Below are positions 16,943 through 25,367 of a stretch of DNA of 64,000 bases, one piece after another. Below the pieces are notes generated by a model. The model worked only from the letters and a program-made list of their open reading frames with translations, did no database searches and was not told the origin of the DNA. How positions within the stretch are numbered: position 1 is the first letter of the stretch; each line of letters opens with the position of its first letter. The stretch comes from Streptomyces sp. CBMA152 (GTDB taxonomy: Bacteria; Actinomycetota; Actinomycetes; Streptomycetales; Streptomycetaceae): the NCBI RefSeq assembly GCF_014596475.1, contig NZ_MECJ01000029.1, positions 62,001-126,000 on the forward strand. The letters run 5' to 3'. Both the position numbers and the translations under genes were made by a program.

Positions 16943-18244
16943 ATGCCCGTCGTGCGTGATCTGCGCGTACTCCTGCGCCTGAGGAAGTTCCGGCATCTGC
17001 TGGCCGTACGGCTGCTGTCCCAGGCGGCGGACGGCGTCTACCAGGTCGCGCTCGCCACACATGTCGTCTTCTCCCCCGAGAAACAGACCTCGCCCACCGC
17101 GATCGCCTCGGCCATGGCCGTCCTGCTGCTGCCCTACTCCGTCGTCGGCCCTTTCGCGGGCGTCCTACTCGACCGCTGGCAGCGGCGCCAGGTGTTTCTG
17201 TACGGCAACCTGCTGCGGGCCCTGCTGGCCGGCTGCACCGCGCTGCTCCTCGCCGCCGCCGCGCCCGACCCGCTCTTCTACGCCTCCGCGCTCTGTGTCA
17301 CCGCCGTCAACCGCTTCGTCCTGGCCGGACTGTCGGCCGCGCTGCCCAGGGTCGTGGACCAGGACCGGCTCATCATGGCCAACTCCCTCTCCCCGACGGC
17401 CGGAACGCTGGCCGCGACCGCGGGCGGCGGGCTCGCTTTCGGGCTGCGCCTGCTGTTCCCCGTCGACGCCGCGACCGTCCTGCTCGGGTCCCTCCTCTAT
17501 CTCTGCGCGGCCCTGTGGTCGCTGCGGCTCGCGCCCGCACTGCTCGGGCCCGACCCGGAGTCGGCACAGCCCGGTATGGGCACGGCGATCCGTACGACGG
17601 CACGCGGACTGACCGAGGGACTGCGGCATCTGCGGCAACGCCCGTCGGCCGCCCGGGTCCTGGCCGCGATGACGCTCCTGCGCTTCTGTTACGGTGCGCT
17701 GACGGTCATGGTGATGATGCTCTGCCGGTACGCCTGGGCCGACGGCACCTCCGACGGGCTGGCCCTGCTGGGGCTCGCGGTGGCCGTCTCGGGGGCGGGG
17801 TTCTTCGCCGCGGCCGTCGTGACGCCCGGTGCGGTGGCGCGGCTGGGGCCCTATGGGTGGATGGCGGTGTGCGCGGCGACGGCGGCGGTCCTGGAGCCCG
17901 CTCTGGGGCTGTCGTTCGCTCCCGTGCCCATCCTGATCGCCGCCTTCGTCCTGGGTCTGATCACTCAGGGGGCGAAGATCTCCACGGACACGGTGGTGCA
18001 GTCCTCGGTGGACGACGGATTCCGGGGTCGGGTCTTCTCGCTCTACGACGTGCTCTTCAACGTGGCGTTCGTCGGCGCCGCAGCGGTCGCCGCGCTGATG
18101 CTGCCGCCTGACGGCAAGTCGGCCCCTCTGGTTGTCACGGTCTCCGTCATCTACGCGGCAGTAGCAGTGTTTATGACCCGCTTTCAGCGCGGCGAGTGTC
18201 ACATGAGGGCCACAGAGTCCCCTCCGGTATCGGGGTTGTCCTAG
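16943..18244 (+). CDS. MFS transporter
   Basis: 433 residues with about twelve membrane segments and the loop motif DRWQRRQVFLYGN between helices 2 and 3, typical of major-facilitator drug or metabolite exporters. No ribosome site is visible before ATG 16943; a GTG at 16928 is an alternative. It follows the ino1 terminator closely, so its promoter must overlap that hairpin or it relies on readthrough. The substrate is unknown. Confidence 0.85.
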   Translation: MPVVRDLRVLLRLRKFRHLLAVRLLSQAADGVYQVALATHVVFSPEKQTSPTAIASAMAVLLLPYSVVGPFAGVLLDRWQRRQVFLYGNLLRALLAGCTALLLAAAAPDPLFYASALCVTAVNRFVLAGLSAALPRVVDQDRLIMANSLSPTAGTLAATAGGGLAFGLRLLFPVDAATVLLGSLLYLCAALWSLRLAPALLGPDPESAQPGMGTAIRTTARGLTEGLRHLRQRPSAARVLAAMTLLRFCYGALTVMVMMLCRYAWADGTSDGLALLGLAVAVSGAGFFAAAVVTPGAVARLGPYGWMAVCAATAAVLEPALGLSFAPVPILIAAFVLGLITQGAKISTDTVVQSSVDDGFRGRVFSLYDVLFNVAFVGAAAVAALMLPPDGKSAPLVVTVSVIYAAVAVFMTRFQRGECHMRATESPPVSGLS

Positions 18245-18304
18245 CGGACCGCTACCTTACGGGCGTCATACATCGCCTGTTTTTTCACAAGGGGGAACCC
18301 CGAA

Positions 18305-18826
18305 GTGTCCACTCCGCCGCCCCAGGGCCAGAACCCGTACGCGCCGCAGCCCAACGCTCCCTACGGCCAGCCGCAGGGCGCAGGCCCGTACGGGCCGCCG
18401 CAGGGAGGCGCTCCGTACGGCCAGCAGCCCGGCCAGCCCGGAATCCCGCAGCAGCCGTCGCCCTACATGAACCAGGGCGCCCCGATACCCCACGCGCCGG
18501 CCCCCGCCCCGCCGCGCCGCAACGTCAAGAAGATCGTGCGGATCGTCATCGCGGTGAGCGTCCTCATCGCCGCGGCCGTGGGCTGGTACACCAGCCGTCA
18601 TGACGCCGACACCGCCAAGGTGGGCGACTGCATGAGCATCGGGAACCCGGCCAGCACGACCCACCCGGACCTGAAGGTCGTGAGCTGCGACGACTCCAAG
18701 GCGAAGTACAAGGTCGTCGAGAAGAAGGACGACAACAGCGGCTGCGACCGCACCAAGTACTCGGAGTACACGCAGACGGGCGGCAGCAAGGACTTCACCC
18801 TCTGCCTGGAGGACTACAAGAAGTAG
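18305..18826 (+). CDS. LppU-like single-span membrane protein
   Basis: 173 residues: a Pro/Gln/Gly-rich cytoplasmic N-terminus (about 75 residues), one membrane span (VRIVIAVSVLIAAAVGWYT), then a compact extracellular domain with four cysteines (VGDCMSIGNP, VVSCDD, GCDRTKY, LCLEDYKK). This matches the LppU/DUF family of actinobacterial surface proteins of unknown function; the four Cys suggest two disulfides. The GTG at 18305 follows AAGGGGG. A parS cluster starts 24 bases past the stop. Confidence 0.82.
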   Translation: MSTPPPQGQNPYAPQPNAPYGQPQGAGPYGPPQGGAPYGQQPGQPGIPQQPSPYMNQGAPIPHAPAPAPPRRNVKKIVRIVIAVSVLIAAAVGWYTSRHDADTAKVGDCMSIGNPASTTHPDLKVVSCDDSKAKYKVVEKKDDNSGCDRTKYSEYTQTGGSKDFTLCLEDYKK

Positions 18827-18839
18827 TCCGACGCAGACG

Positions 18840-18875
18840 CGAGGGGCGATGTTTCACGTGAAACATCGCCCCTCG
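18840..18875. terminator. 36-base perfect palindrome centred on parS
   Basis: parS (18851-18864) with eleven more bases of exact symmetry on each side (CGAGGGGCGAT / ATCGCCCCTCG). It lies 13 bases after the stop of the preceding gene. It can fold as an 18-bp stem and may serve both as a ParB site and as a terminator. Confidence 0.6.
18851..18864. promoter_or_regulatory. parS site, first of a cluster of three
   Basis: Perfect GTTTCACGTGAAAC; two more copies follow within 81 bases. Confidence 0.93.
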
Positions 18876-18895
18876 TCGTATCGCCGTGCCGTCAT

Positions 18896-18909
18896 GTTTC
18901 ACGTGAAAC
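18896..18909. promoter_or_regulatory. parS site, second of the cluster
   Basis: Perfect GTTTCACGTGAAAC, 45 bases start-to-start from the first. A half-site GTGAAACGCG lies at 18918-18927, between this copy and the next. Confidence 0.93.
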
Positions 18910-18931
18910 GCGTCGTTGTGAAACGCGTCGT

Positions 18932-18945
18932 GTTTCACGTGAAAC
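18932..18945. promoter_or_regulatory. parS site, third of the cluster
   Basis: Perfect GTTTCACGTGAAAC, seven bases before the minus-strand stop of the CCA-adding enzyme gene. Confidence 0.93.
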
Positions 18946-18951
18946 ATGGCC

Positions 18952-20394
18952 TCAGCCCTGCGCGGCCCACCACTCCTTGAGCGCCGCGACCGCCGCGTCG
19001 TGCTCCATCGGCCCGTGCTCCAGCCGCAGCTCCAGCAGGTGCTTGTACGCCTGGCCGATCGCCGGGCCGGGGCTGATCCCCAGGATCTCCATGATCTGGT
19101 TGCCGTCCAGGTCCGGGCGGATCGAGTCGAGCTCTTCCTGCTCCTGGAGCTGTGCGATCCGGTCCTCAAGACCGTCATACGCGTTGGACAGGGCACTGGC
19201 CTTGCGCTTGTTGCGCGTGGTGCAGTCCGAGCGGGTCAGCTTGTGCAGCCGATCGAGGAGCGGCCCGGCGTCACGTACGTAGCGGCGCACCGCCGAGTCG
19301 GTCCACTCGCCCGTGCCGTAGCCGTGGAAGCGCAGATGCAGCTCCACCAGCCGCGAGACGTCCTTGACCATGTCGTTGGAGTACTTCAGCGCGGTCATGC
19401 GCTTCTTGGTCATCTTCGCGCCGACCACCTCGTGGTGGTGGAAGGAGACCCGGCCGTCCTGCTCGAACCGGCGCGTCCTCGGCTTGCCGATGTCGTGCAG
19501 CAGCGCGGCCAGACGCAGCACCAGGTCGGGCCCGTCCTTCTCCAGTGCGATGGCCTGGTCCAGGACCGTCAGCGAGTGCTCGTAGACGTCCTTGTGCCGG
19601 TGGTGCTCGTCGCTCTCCAGCCGCAGTGCGGGCAGCTCGGGCAGGACGTGGTCCGCGAGCCCGGTGTCGACGAGCAGCCGCAGCCCCTTGCGCGGGTGAG
19701 CGGAGACGAGGAGCTTGTTCAGCTCGTCGCGCACCCGCTCGGCGGAGACGATCTCGATCCGGTCGGCCATCGCCTTCATCGCGGCGACGACCTCGGGGGC
19801 CACCTCGAAGTCGAGCTGCGCGGCGAACCGCGCGGCCCGCATCATGCGCAGCGGATCGTCCGAGAACGACTCCTCGGGGGTGCTGGGGGTGCGCAGCACG
19901 CGCTCCGCCAGGTCCTCCAGGCCACCGTGCGGGTCGATGAACTCCTTCTCGGGGAGCGCCACGGCCATCGCGTTGACGGTGAAGTCCCGGCGGACCAGGT
20001 CCTGCTCGATGGAGTCGCCGTAGGACACCTCGGGCTTGCGCGAGGTGCGGTCGTACGCCTCGGAACGGTACGTCGTCACCTCGATGAGGTAGCCGTCCTT
20101 CTGGCAGCCGACGGTCCCAAAGGCGATCCCGACCTCCCAGACCGCGTCCGACCACGGGCGCACGATCTTCAGCACGTCCTCGGGGCGGGCGTCCGTCGTA
20201 AAGTCCAGGTCGTTCCCGAGCCTGCCAAGGAGCGCGTCCCGCACCGAGCCGCCGACCAGGGCGAGCGAGAACCCGGCCTCCTGGAAGCGGCGGGCGAGGT
20301 CGTCGGCGACAGGGGACACCCGCAGCAGTTCACTGACCGCGCGGCGCTGCACCTGGCTCAGTGCGCTGGGATTGTCTTCATTGGCGTTCGGCAC
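18952..20394 (-). CDS. cca: CCA tRNA nucleotidyltransferase with HD domain
   Basis: 480 residues. Class II nucleotidyltransferase head LVGGSVRDALLGRLGNDLDFTTDA near 41-64 with the catalytic Asp pair. The ERxxxE(L)NKLL segment RVRDELNKLL and an HD phosphohydrolase domain (LLHDIGKPRTR near 296-306) follow. It adds or repairs the 3' CCA of tRNAs; the HD domain gives phosphatase or phosphodiesterase activity. The gene is divergent from the DUF6049 gene across 242 bases. Confidence 0.93.
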   Translation of the reverse strand: MPNANEDNPSALSQVQRRAVSELLRVSPVADDLARRFQEAGFSLALVGGSVRDALLGRLGNDLDFTTDARPEDVLKIVRPWSDAVWEVGIAFGTVGCQKDGYLIEVTTYRSEAYDRTSRKPEVSYGDSIEQDLVRRDFTVNAMAVALPEKEFIDPHGGLEDLAERVLRTPSTPEESFSDDPLRMMRAARFAAQLDFEVAPEVVAAMKAMADRIEIVSAERVRDELNKLLVSAHPRKGLRLLVDTGLADHVLPELPALRLESDEHHRHKDVYEHSLTVLDQAIALEKDGPDLVLRLAALLHDIGKPRTRRFEQDGRVSFHHHEVVGAKMTKKRMTALKYSNDMVKDVSRLVELHLRFHGYGTGEWTDSAVRRYVRDAGPLLDRLHKLTRSDCTTRNKRKASALSNAYDGLEDRIAQLQEQEELDSIRPDLDGNQIMEILGISPGPAIGQAYKHLLELRLEHGPMEHDAAVAALKEWWAAQG

Positions 20395-20636
20395 AACAGA
20401 AAAGGGTACGTGCCTTGGCCGACCGGAGCGTCCCCGTTTCCGCCCGCCCCGCGCGGACCGGCTCCGCGGGCGTCCCCGGCGGCTTGAAAAGGCGCCTCGC
20501 GCGCCGCCCTGTCACACTCTTCCGATCATGTGGAGCAGTCCACGGCACTTCGCCACAGTCCACCTCGTTACCATGCGTGGACGCAGAAACCGACAACCAC
20601 CGACACAGCTGACGACGACGAGGGACGGGCGAACGC

Positions 20637-22985
20637 GTGGCCGAGGCGGCAGATTCTCAGGGGACGGGCCACTCTCCTGCCCGCCGGTGGCTGCGCCGCA
20701 CCGCGGCGCTGCTGGTCGGCGCACCCCTGATCGCCGGACTGCTCTCCGGGACGGCCCCCGCGCCGGTGGCCCACGCCGCCGAGAAGGCCGCCCTGGGCCA
20801 GACCGGGACCGGGTCGCGCACCGTCCAGGTGACGCTCGACTCGATGACGCCCAGCGCCCCCGTCAAGAGCGACACGCTGACCGTCTCGGGATCGGTCACC
20901 AACACGGGCAAGCAGGCCGTCACGAGCGCCCATGTGGGGCTGCGGGTCGGCGGGCGGCTCACCAGCCGCACCACGATCGACGACGCCTCCGAGCGCACCG
21001 GCTTCACCCCCGGCGTCGATGCCGCCGAGCTCGGTGACGGGCCCACGGTCAAGTTCCCGAAGCTGGCTCCCGGGATCAGCCGGGACTTCACCCTCTCCGT
21101 ACCGGTGAGCAAGCTGGGCCTGGACGGGGACGGCGTGTACCAGCTCGGCGTGTCCCTCTCGGGCCAGACGCCGAACCAGCAGTACGACCAGGTCCTGGGC
21201 ATCCAGCGGACCTTCCTGCCGTGGCAGCCGGAGGCCGTCGACGGCAAGAAGTCGCAGCTCACCTACATGTGGCCGCTCATCTCCTCGACCCACCTCACCG
21301 CGCAGACGGGCTCGGACGAGCAGCAGACGCCGGTCTTCGCCGACGACTCGCTGGCCGCCGAGCTCGCCCCCGGCGGCCGCCTGGAGCGGATGGTCTCGCT
21401 CGGCAGCCAGCTGCCGGTGACCTGGGTGATAGACCCCGACCTGCTGGCCGCCGTCGACGCGATGACCCGCAACTACAAGGTCAACTCCGGCGACACCAAT
21501 GTGCCGGGCACCAATCAGGAAGTGGCCAAGCAGTGGCTGAGCTCACTTGAAGAGGCGGTGCAGGGCGACAAGGTCGTCGCGCTGCCCTTCGCCGACCCGG
21601 ACCTGGCCTCGCTCGCCCACCGGGGCAAGGACGTCTCCGGCTCGCTGAGCCATCTGCAGGGCGCCACCGAGGTCGCCGAGAAGACGGTCGACACGATCCT
21701 GCACGTGACCCCGTCGGTCGACTTCGCCTGGCCCGTGGACGGCGCGGTCGACCCGTCGATCGTGGATGTGGCCACCTCGGCCGGCGCGCACAACGTGATC
21801 GCCCGCAGCGACAGCCTCCGCGAGACGGGGAGCCTGTCGTACTCGCCGACGGCCGCCCGGCCGATCGGCGGCGGCACCACCGCCGTGGTCGCCGACGCCC
21901 GGCTCTCCACGGCCTTCGAGGGCGACATGTCGAGAGCCGGCAGCTCCACGCTGGCGGTGCAGGAGTTCCTCGCCCAGTCGCTGGCCGTCACGCTCCAGAA
22001 CACCGACACCCAGCGCAGCATCGTCGTCGCGCCGCAGCGGATGCCCTCCGCCAGCCAGGCCCAGACGATGGCGAGCGCCATCCGCGCCCTCAGCGGACAG
22101 CGCTGGACGCAGCCCCTCGGCCTCGACGCGGCCGCCGCGGCCAAGCCGGACGCCCACGCCACCACCCGGGTCCCCGGCTCCTCCTCGTATCCGGGAGCGC
22201 TGCGCAAGGACGAGCTGCCGCCACAGGCGTTCCAGGACATGCGCAGCACCCAGGGCACCCTGGACAAGTTCAAGGTCATCCTGACCGCCCCCGACCGGGT
22301 GGTCACCCCGTTCGGCAACGCCATCAACCGCGAGATGTCGACGTCCTGGCGCACCAACCGGGAAGGCGCCGTGGTCTACCGGGCCGGCGTCCAGAGCTAC
22401 CTGGACAGCCTCACCGACAAGGTCCGGCTCATCCAGAAGTCCACGGCCACCATGTCGGGGCGCAGTGCCACCCTCGCGGTCACGGTGCAGAACCAGCTGG
22501 TCCAGCCCGTCGACAACCTGGTGCTGCGGCTGGAGCCGAGCAGCCCCACCCGTCTCAAGGTGACCACCAACGACGACGCGGGCGGCGGCCAGCAGGTCAA
22601 GGTCGACGGCGGACACACCCAGTCGGTGAAGTTCACCGCCACGGCGAACGCCAACGGCCCCGTTCAGGTGACCGCGCGGCTCTACACCCAGGACGGCACG
22701 CCGTACGGCGACCCCATGGAGTTCACGGTCCAGGTCTCCGAGATCACCCCGACCGTGATGCTGGTGATCGCCGGCGGTGTCCTGCTGCTCGTCCTCGCGG
22801 GCATCAGGATGTACACCCAGCGCAAGCGCTCGACGGCCCGGAAGGAGAACGGCGAGGACAACGGGGACGGCGACGGCGCCGAGCCCGGACACGGTGACGA
22901 TCCCGAGCAGCCGAGTGACCCGACACCGGACACCGGTCCGGAAAGCGGGGCCTCGCCCGGCCCGGGTGAGAAAGTGGAGCATTGA
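20637..22985 (+). CDS. Large secreted, membrane-anchored protein (DUF6049-type)
   Basis: 782 residues. A signal peptide (twin Arg then LLVGAPLIAGLLSGTAPAPVAHAA, cleavage near 47) is followed by a beta-rich NEW3-like domain (residues 60-190), a central polysaccharide-deacetylase-like region and a second beta domain. A C-terminal span near 706-727 is followed by basic then acidic residues. It directly precedes murJ (52 bases apart), as in other actinobacteria, so a cell-wall assembly role is likely. GTG start with GAGGGA upstream. Confidence 0.82.
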   Translation: MAEAADSQGTGHSPARRWLRRTAALLVGAPLIAGLLSGTAPAPVAHAAEKAALGQTGTGSRTVQVTLDSMTPSAPVKSDTLTVSGSVTNTGKQAVTSAHVGLRVGGRLTSRTTIDDASERTGFTPGVDAAELGDGPTVKFPKLAPGISRDFTLSVPVSKLGLDGDGVYQLGVSLSGQTPNQQYDQVLGIQRTFLPWQPEAVDGKKSQLTYMWPLISSTHLTAQTGSDEQQTPVFADDSLAAELAPGGRLERMVSLGSQLPVTWVIDPDLLAAVDAMTRNYKVNSGDTNVPGTNQEVAKQWLSSLEEAVQGDKVVALPFADPDLASLAHRGKDVSGSLSHLQGATEVAEKTVDTILHVTPSVDFAWPVDGAVDPSIVDVATSAGAHNVIARSDSLRETGSLSYSPTAARPIGGGTTAVVADARLSTAFEGDMSRAGSSTLAVQEFLAQSLAVTLQNTDTQRSIVVAPQRMPSASQAQTMASAIRALSGQRWTQPLGLDAAAAAKPDAHATTRVPGSSSYPGALRKDELPPQAFQDMRSTQGTLDKFKVILTAPDRVVTPFGNAINREMSTSWRTNREGAVVYRAGVQSYLDSLTDKVRLIQKSTATMSGRSATLAVTVQNQLVQPVDNLVLRLEPSSPTRLKVTTNDDAGGGQQVKVDGGHTQSVKFTATANANGPVQVTARLYTQDGTPYGDPMEFTVQVSEITPTVMLVIAGGVLLLVLAGIRMYTQRKRSTARKENGEDNGDGDGAEPGHGDDPEQPSDPTPDTGPESGASPGPGEKVEH

Positions 22986-23037
22986 GCTATCGCTATGCCG
23001 TGGCCGGCCAGGCCGGGGACGATGAGGTGGGGTATCC

Positions 23038-25239
23038 ATGAACGCGCCGTACGACGGTGACCGCGGGCAGGGCGCGGGCGGCGGCTCCGCGTCTTCCGGG
23101 GGCACGCCCCCGGTGCCTCCCCACTCCGGGCAGGTGCCTCCGCCGCAGCAGCCCGTACCGGACCCGTACCAGCAGCAGCCCGCGGCGGACCCGTACCTCC
23201 AGGACGCCTACGGCTACGACCCGTACCGGGCGCAGGACCTGTCCGCCCAGGACCCGGTGGGCGAGGCGCTGTACGACCGCGCCGCGCACCCGCCGCCGCC
23301 CCCGGGCACCTACGCCGAGCCGCAGCCGCTCTACCAGCAGCCTCCCGCGCAGCAGTACGCGCCGGACCCCCGGATCTGGGCCCAGACCCCGCCCCCCGAG
23401 CCGGACGGGCCGTCGCGTCATCTGCCGTACGGCGACACCGCGGGCACCACGCAGTTCGTGAGCGTCGACGACCTGGTCACCCACTCGGGCGAAGAGCTGC
23501 CCGATCAGGACGCCTTCGCGTACCTCTACCGGGACCAGCAGGCGTCGGGCCCGGCACCGGCCGGCCCGGAGCCCGAGCCGCTGCCTCCCGCGCCACAGAA
23601 GGAGTCGGGCGGCCGGGCCTCCAACCTGCTGAAGTCGAGCGCCGTGATGGCCGCGGGCACGCTCGTGTCCCGGCTCACCGGCTTCGTCCGCAGCCTGGTG
23701 ATCACCGTCGCCCTTGGCACCTCGCTGCTCGGCGACACCTACACCGTCGCGTACACCCTGCCGACGATGATCTACATCCTCACCGTCGGCGGCGGCCTGA
23801 ACTCGGTGTTCGTGCCGCAGTTGGTGCGGTCCATGAAGGACGACGAGGACGGCGGCGAGGCGTACGCCAACCGGCTGCTCACCCTCGTCATGGTGTCGCT
23901 CGGCGCGATCGTCACGCTCGTGGTCCTCACGGCCCCGCTGCTGATCAAGCTGATGTCGAGCACCATCTCCGACGACGCGGCCGCCAACAGCGTCGCCGTC
24001 ACCTTCGCCCGCTACTGCCTGCCCACGATCTTCTTCATGGGTGTGCACGTGGTGCTGGGGCAGATCCTCAACGCGCGCGGCAAGTTCGGCGCGATGATGT
24101 GGACGCCGGTCCTCAACAACATCGTCATGATCGGCACGTTCGGCCTGTTCATCTGGGTGTACGGCACCTCGGGCGAGTCCCACATGGGCGTGCAGACCAT
24201 CCCGGCGGACGGCATCCGCCTGCTGGGCATCGGCACCCTGCTCGGCCTGGTCGTCCAGGCGCTGGCGATGATCCCGTACCTGCGGGAGACCGGTTTCCGG
24301 TTCCGGCCGCGCTTCGACTGGAAGGGCCACGGCCTCGGCAAGACGGTCAAGCTCGCCAAGTGGACCGTGCTGTTCGTGCTCGCCAACCAGGCCGGCGTGC
24401 TCGTCGTCACCCAGCTCGCCACGGCCGCCGGAAAGGCGTCGGGCGCGCACGGGGCGGGCTTCCTCGCCTACTCCAACGCCCAGCTGATCTGGGGCATGCC
24501 GCAGGCCATCATCACCGTCTCGGTGATGGCCGCGCTGCTGCCGCGCATCTCCCGTGCCGCGCACGACAACGACCCGGGCGCGGTGCGCGACGACATCTCG
24601 CAGGGCCTGCGCAACTCGGCCGTCGCGATCGTCCCGATCGCCTTCGCGTTCCTCGCGCTCGGCGTCCCGATGTGCAGCCTGCTGTACGCCAACACGAGCA
24701 CCGAGGCCGCCCGGTCCATGGGCTTCATCCTGATGGCGTTCGCGCTGGGCCTGATCCCGTACTCGGTCCAGTACGTCGTCCTGCGCGGCTTCTACGCGTA
24801 CGAGGACACCCGCACGCCGTTCTACAACACCGTCATCGTGGCCGCGGTCAACGCCGCCGCCTCGGCGGCCTGCTATGTGCTGCTGCCCGCCCAGTGGGCG
24901 GTCGTGGGCATGGCCGGCGCGTACGGTCTGGCGTATGCCGTGGGCGTCGGGGTGGCCTGGCGCCGGCTGCGCAACCGGCTGGGCGGCGACCTGGACGGCG
25001 CGCACGTCCTGCGTACCTACGCGAGGCTGTGTCTGGCGTCCGTGCCGGCGGCCGCGATCGGCGGCGCGGTGGGCTTCGCGGCGCTCAAGGGCCTCGGCCA
25101 GGGCGTGTTCGGCTCGCTGGTGGCGCTGGTCGTGGGCGGGGCCGTCCTGCTCGGAGTCTTCTTCGTCTCGGCGAAGAAGATGCGGATCGAGGAGCTGAAC
25201 TCCATGGTCGGAATGGTGCGGGGACGGCTCGGGCGCTGA
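23038..25239 (+). CDS. murJ: Lipid II flippase MurJ (MviN)
   Basis: 733 residues. The first ~195 are disordered and Pro/Gln-rich; the rest is a MOP-superfamily transporter of about 14 helices. MurJ hallmarks include GTLVSRLTGFVRSLVITVALG, a helix ending NSVFVPQLV and the RGFYAYEDTRTPFYNT segment. It flips lipid II across the membrane for peptidoglycan synthesis. Together with the downstream pseudokinase gene it reproduces as two proteins what mycobacteria encode as one MviN fusion. AGGTGG precedes the ATG. Confidence 0.95.
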   Translation: MNAPYDGDRGQGAGGGSASSGGTPPVPPHSGQVPPPQQPVPDPYQQQPAADPYLQDAYGYDPYRAQDLSAQDPVGEALYDRAAHPPPPPGTYAEPQPLYQQPPAQQYAPDPRIWAQTPPPEPDGPSRHLPYGDTAGTTQFVSVDDLVTHSGEELPDQDAFAYLYRDQQASGPAPAGPEPEPLPPAPQKESGGRASNLLKSSAVMAAGTLVSRLTGFVRSLVITVALGTSLLGDTYTVAYTLPTMIYILTVGGGLNSVFVPQLVRSMKDDEDGGEAYANRLLTLVMVSLGAIVTLVVLTAPLLIKLMSSTISDDAAANSVAVTFARYCLPTIFFMGVHVVLGQILNARGKFGAMMWTPVLNNIVMIGTFGLFIWVYGTSGESHMGVQTIPADGIRLLGIGTLLGLVVQALAMIPYLRETGFRFRPRFDWKGHGLGKTVKLAKWTVLFVLANQAGVLVVTQLATAAGKASGAHGAGFLAYSNAQLIWGMPQAIITVSVMAALLPRISRAAHDNDPGAVRDDISQGLRNSAVAIVPIAFAFLALGVPMCSLLYANTSTEAARSMGFILMAFALGLIPYSVQYVVLRGFYAYEDTRTPFYNTVIVAAVNAAASAACYVLLPAQWAVVGMAGAYGLAYAVGVGVAWRRLRNRLGGDLDGAHVLRTYARLCLASVPAAAIGGAVGFAALKGLGQGVFGSLVALVVGGAVLLGVFFVSAKKMRIEELNSMVGMVRGRLGR

Positions 25240-25367
25240 GCCCGCTGCCCGAGCACAACCATCGTCCGCCGCCGCGTGTCGTGCATAGCGCCGGACTGTG
25301 GGCACAATTGGCATGACTTTGCATGGCTGGCCGACAGCACGCAACGGATGGGGAGGCAGGAACGACG

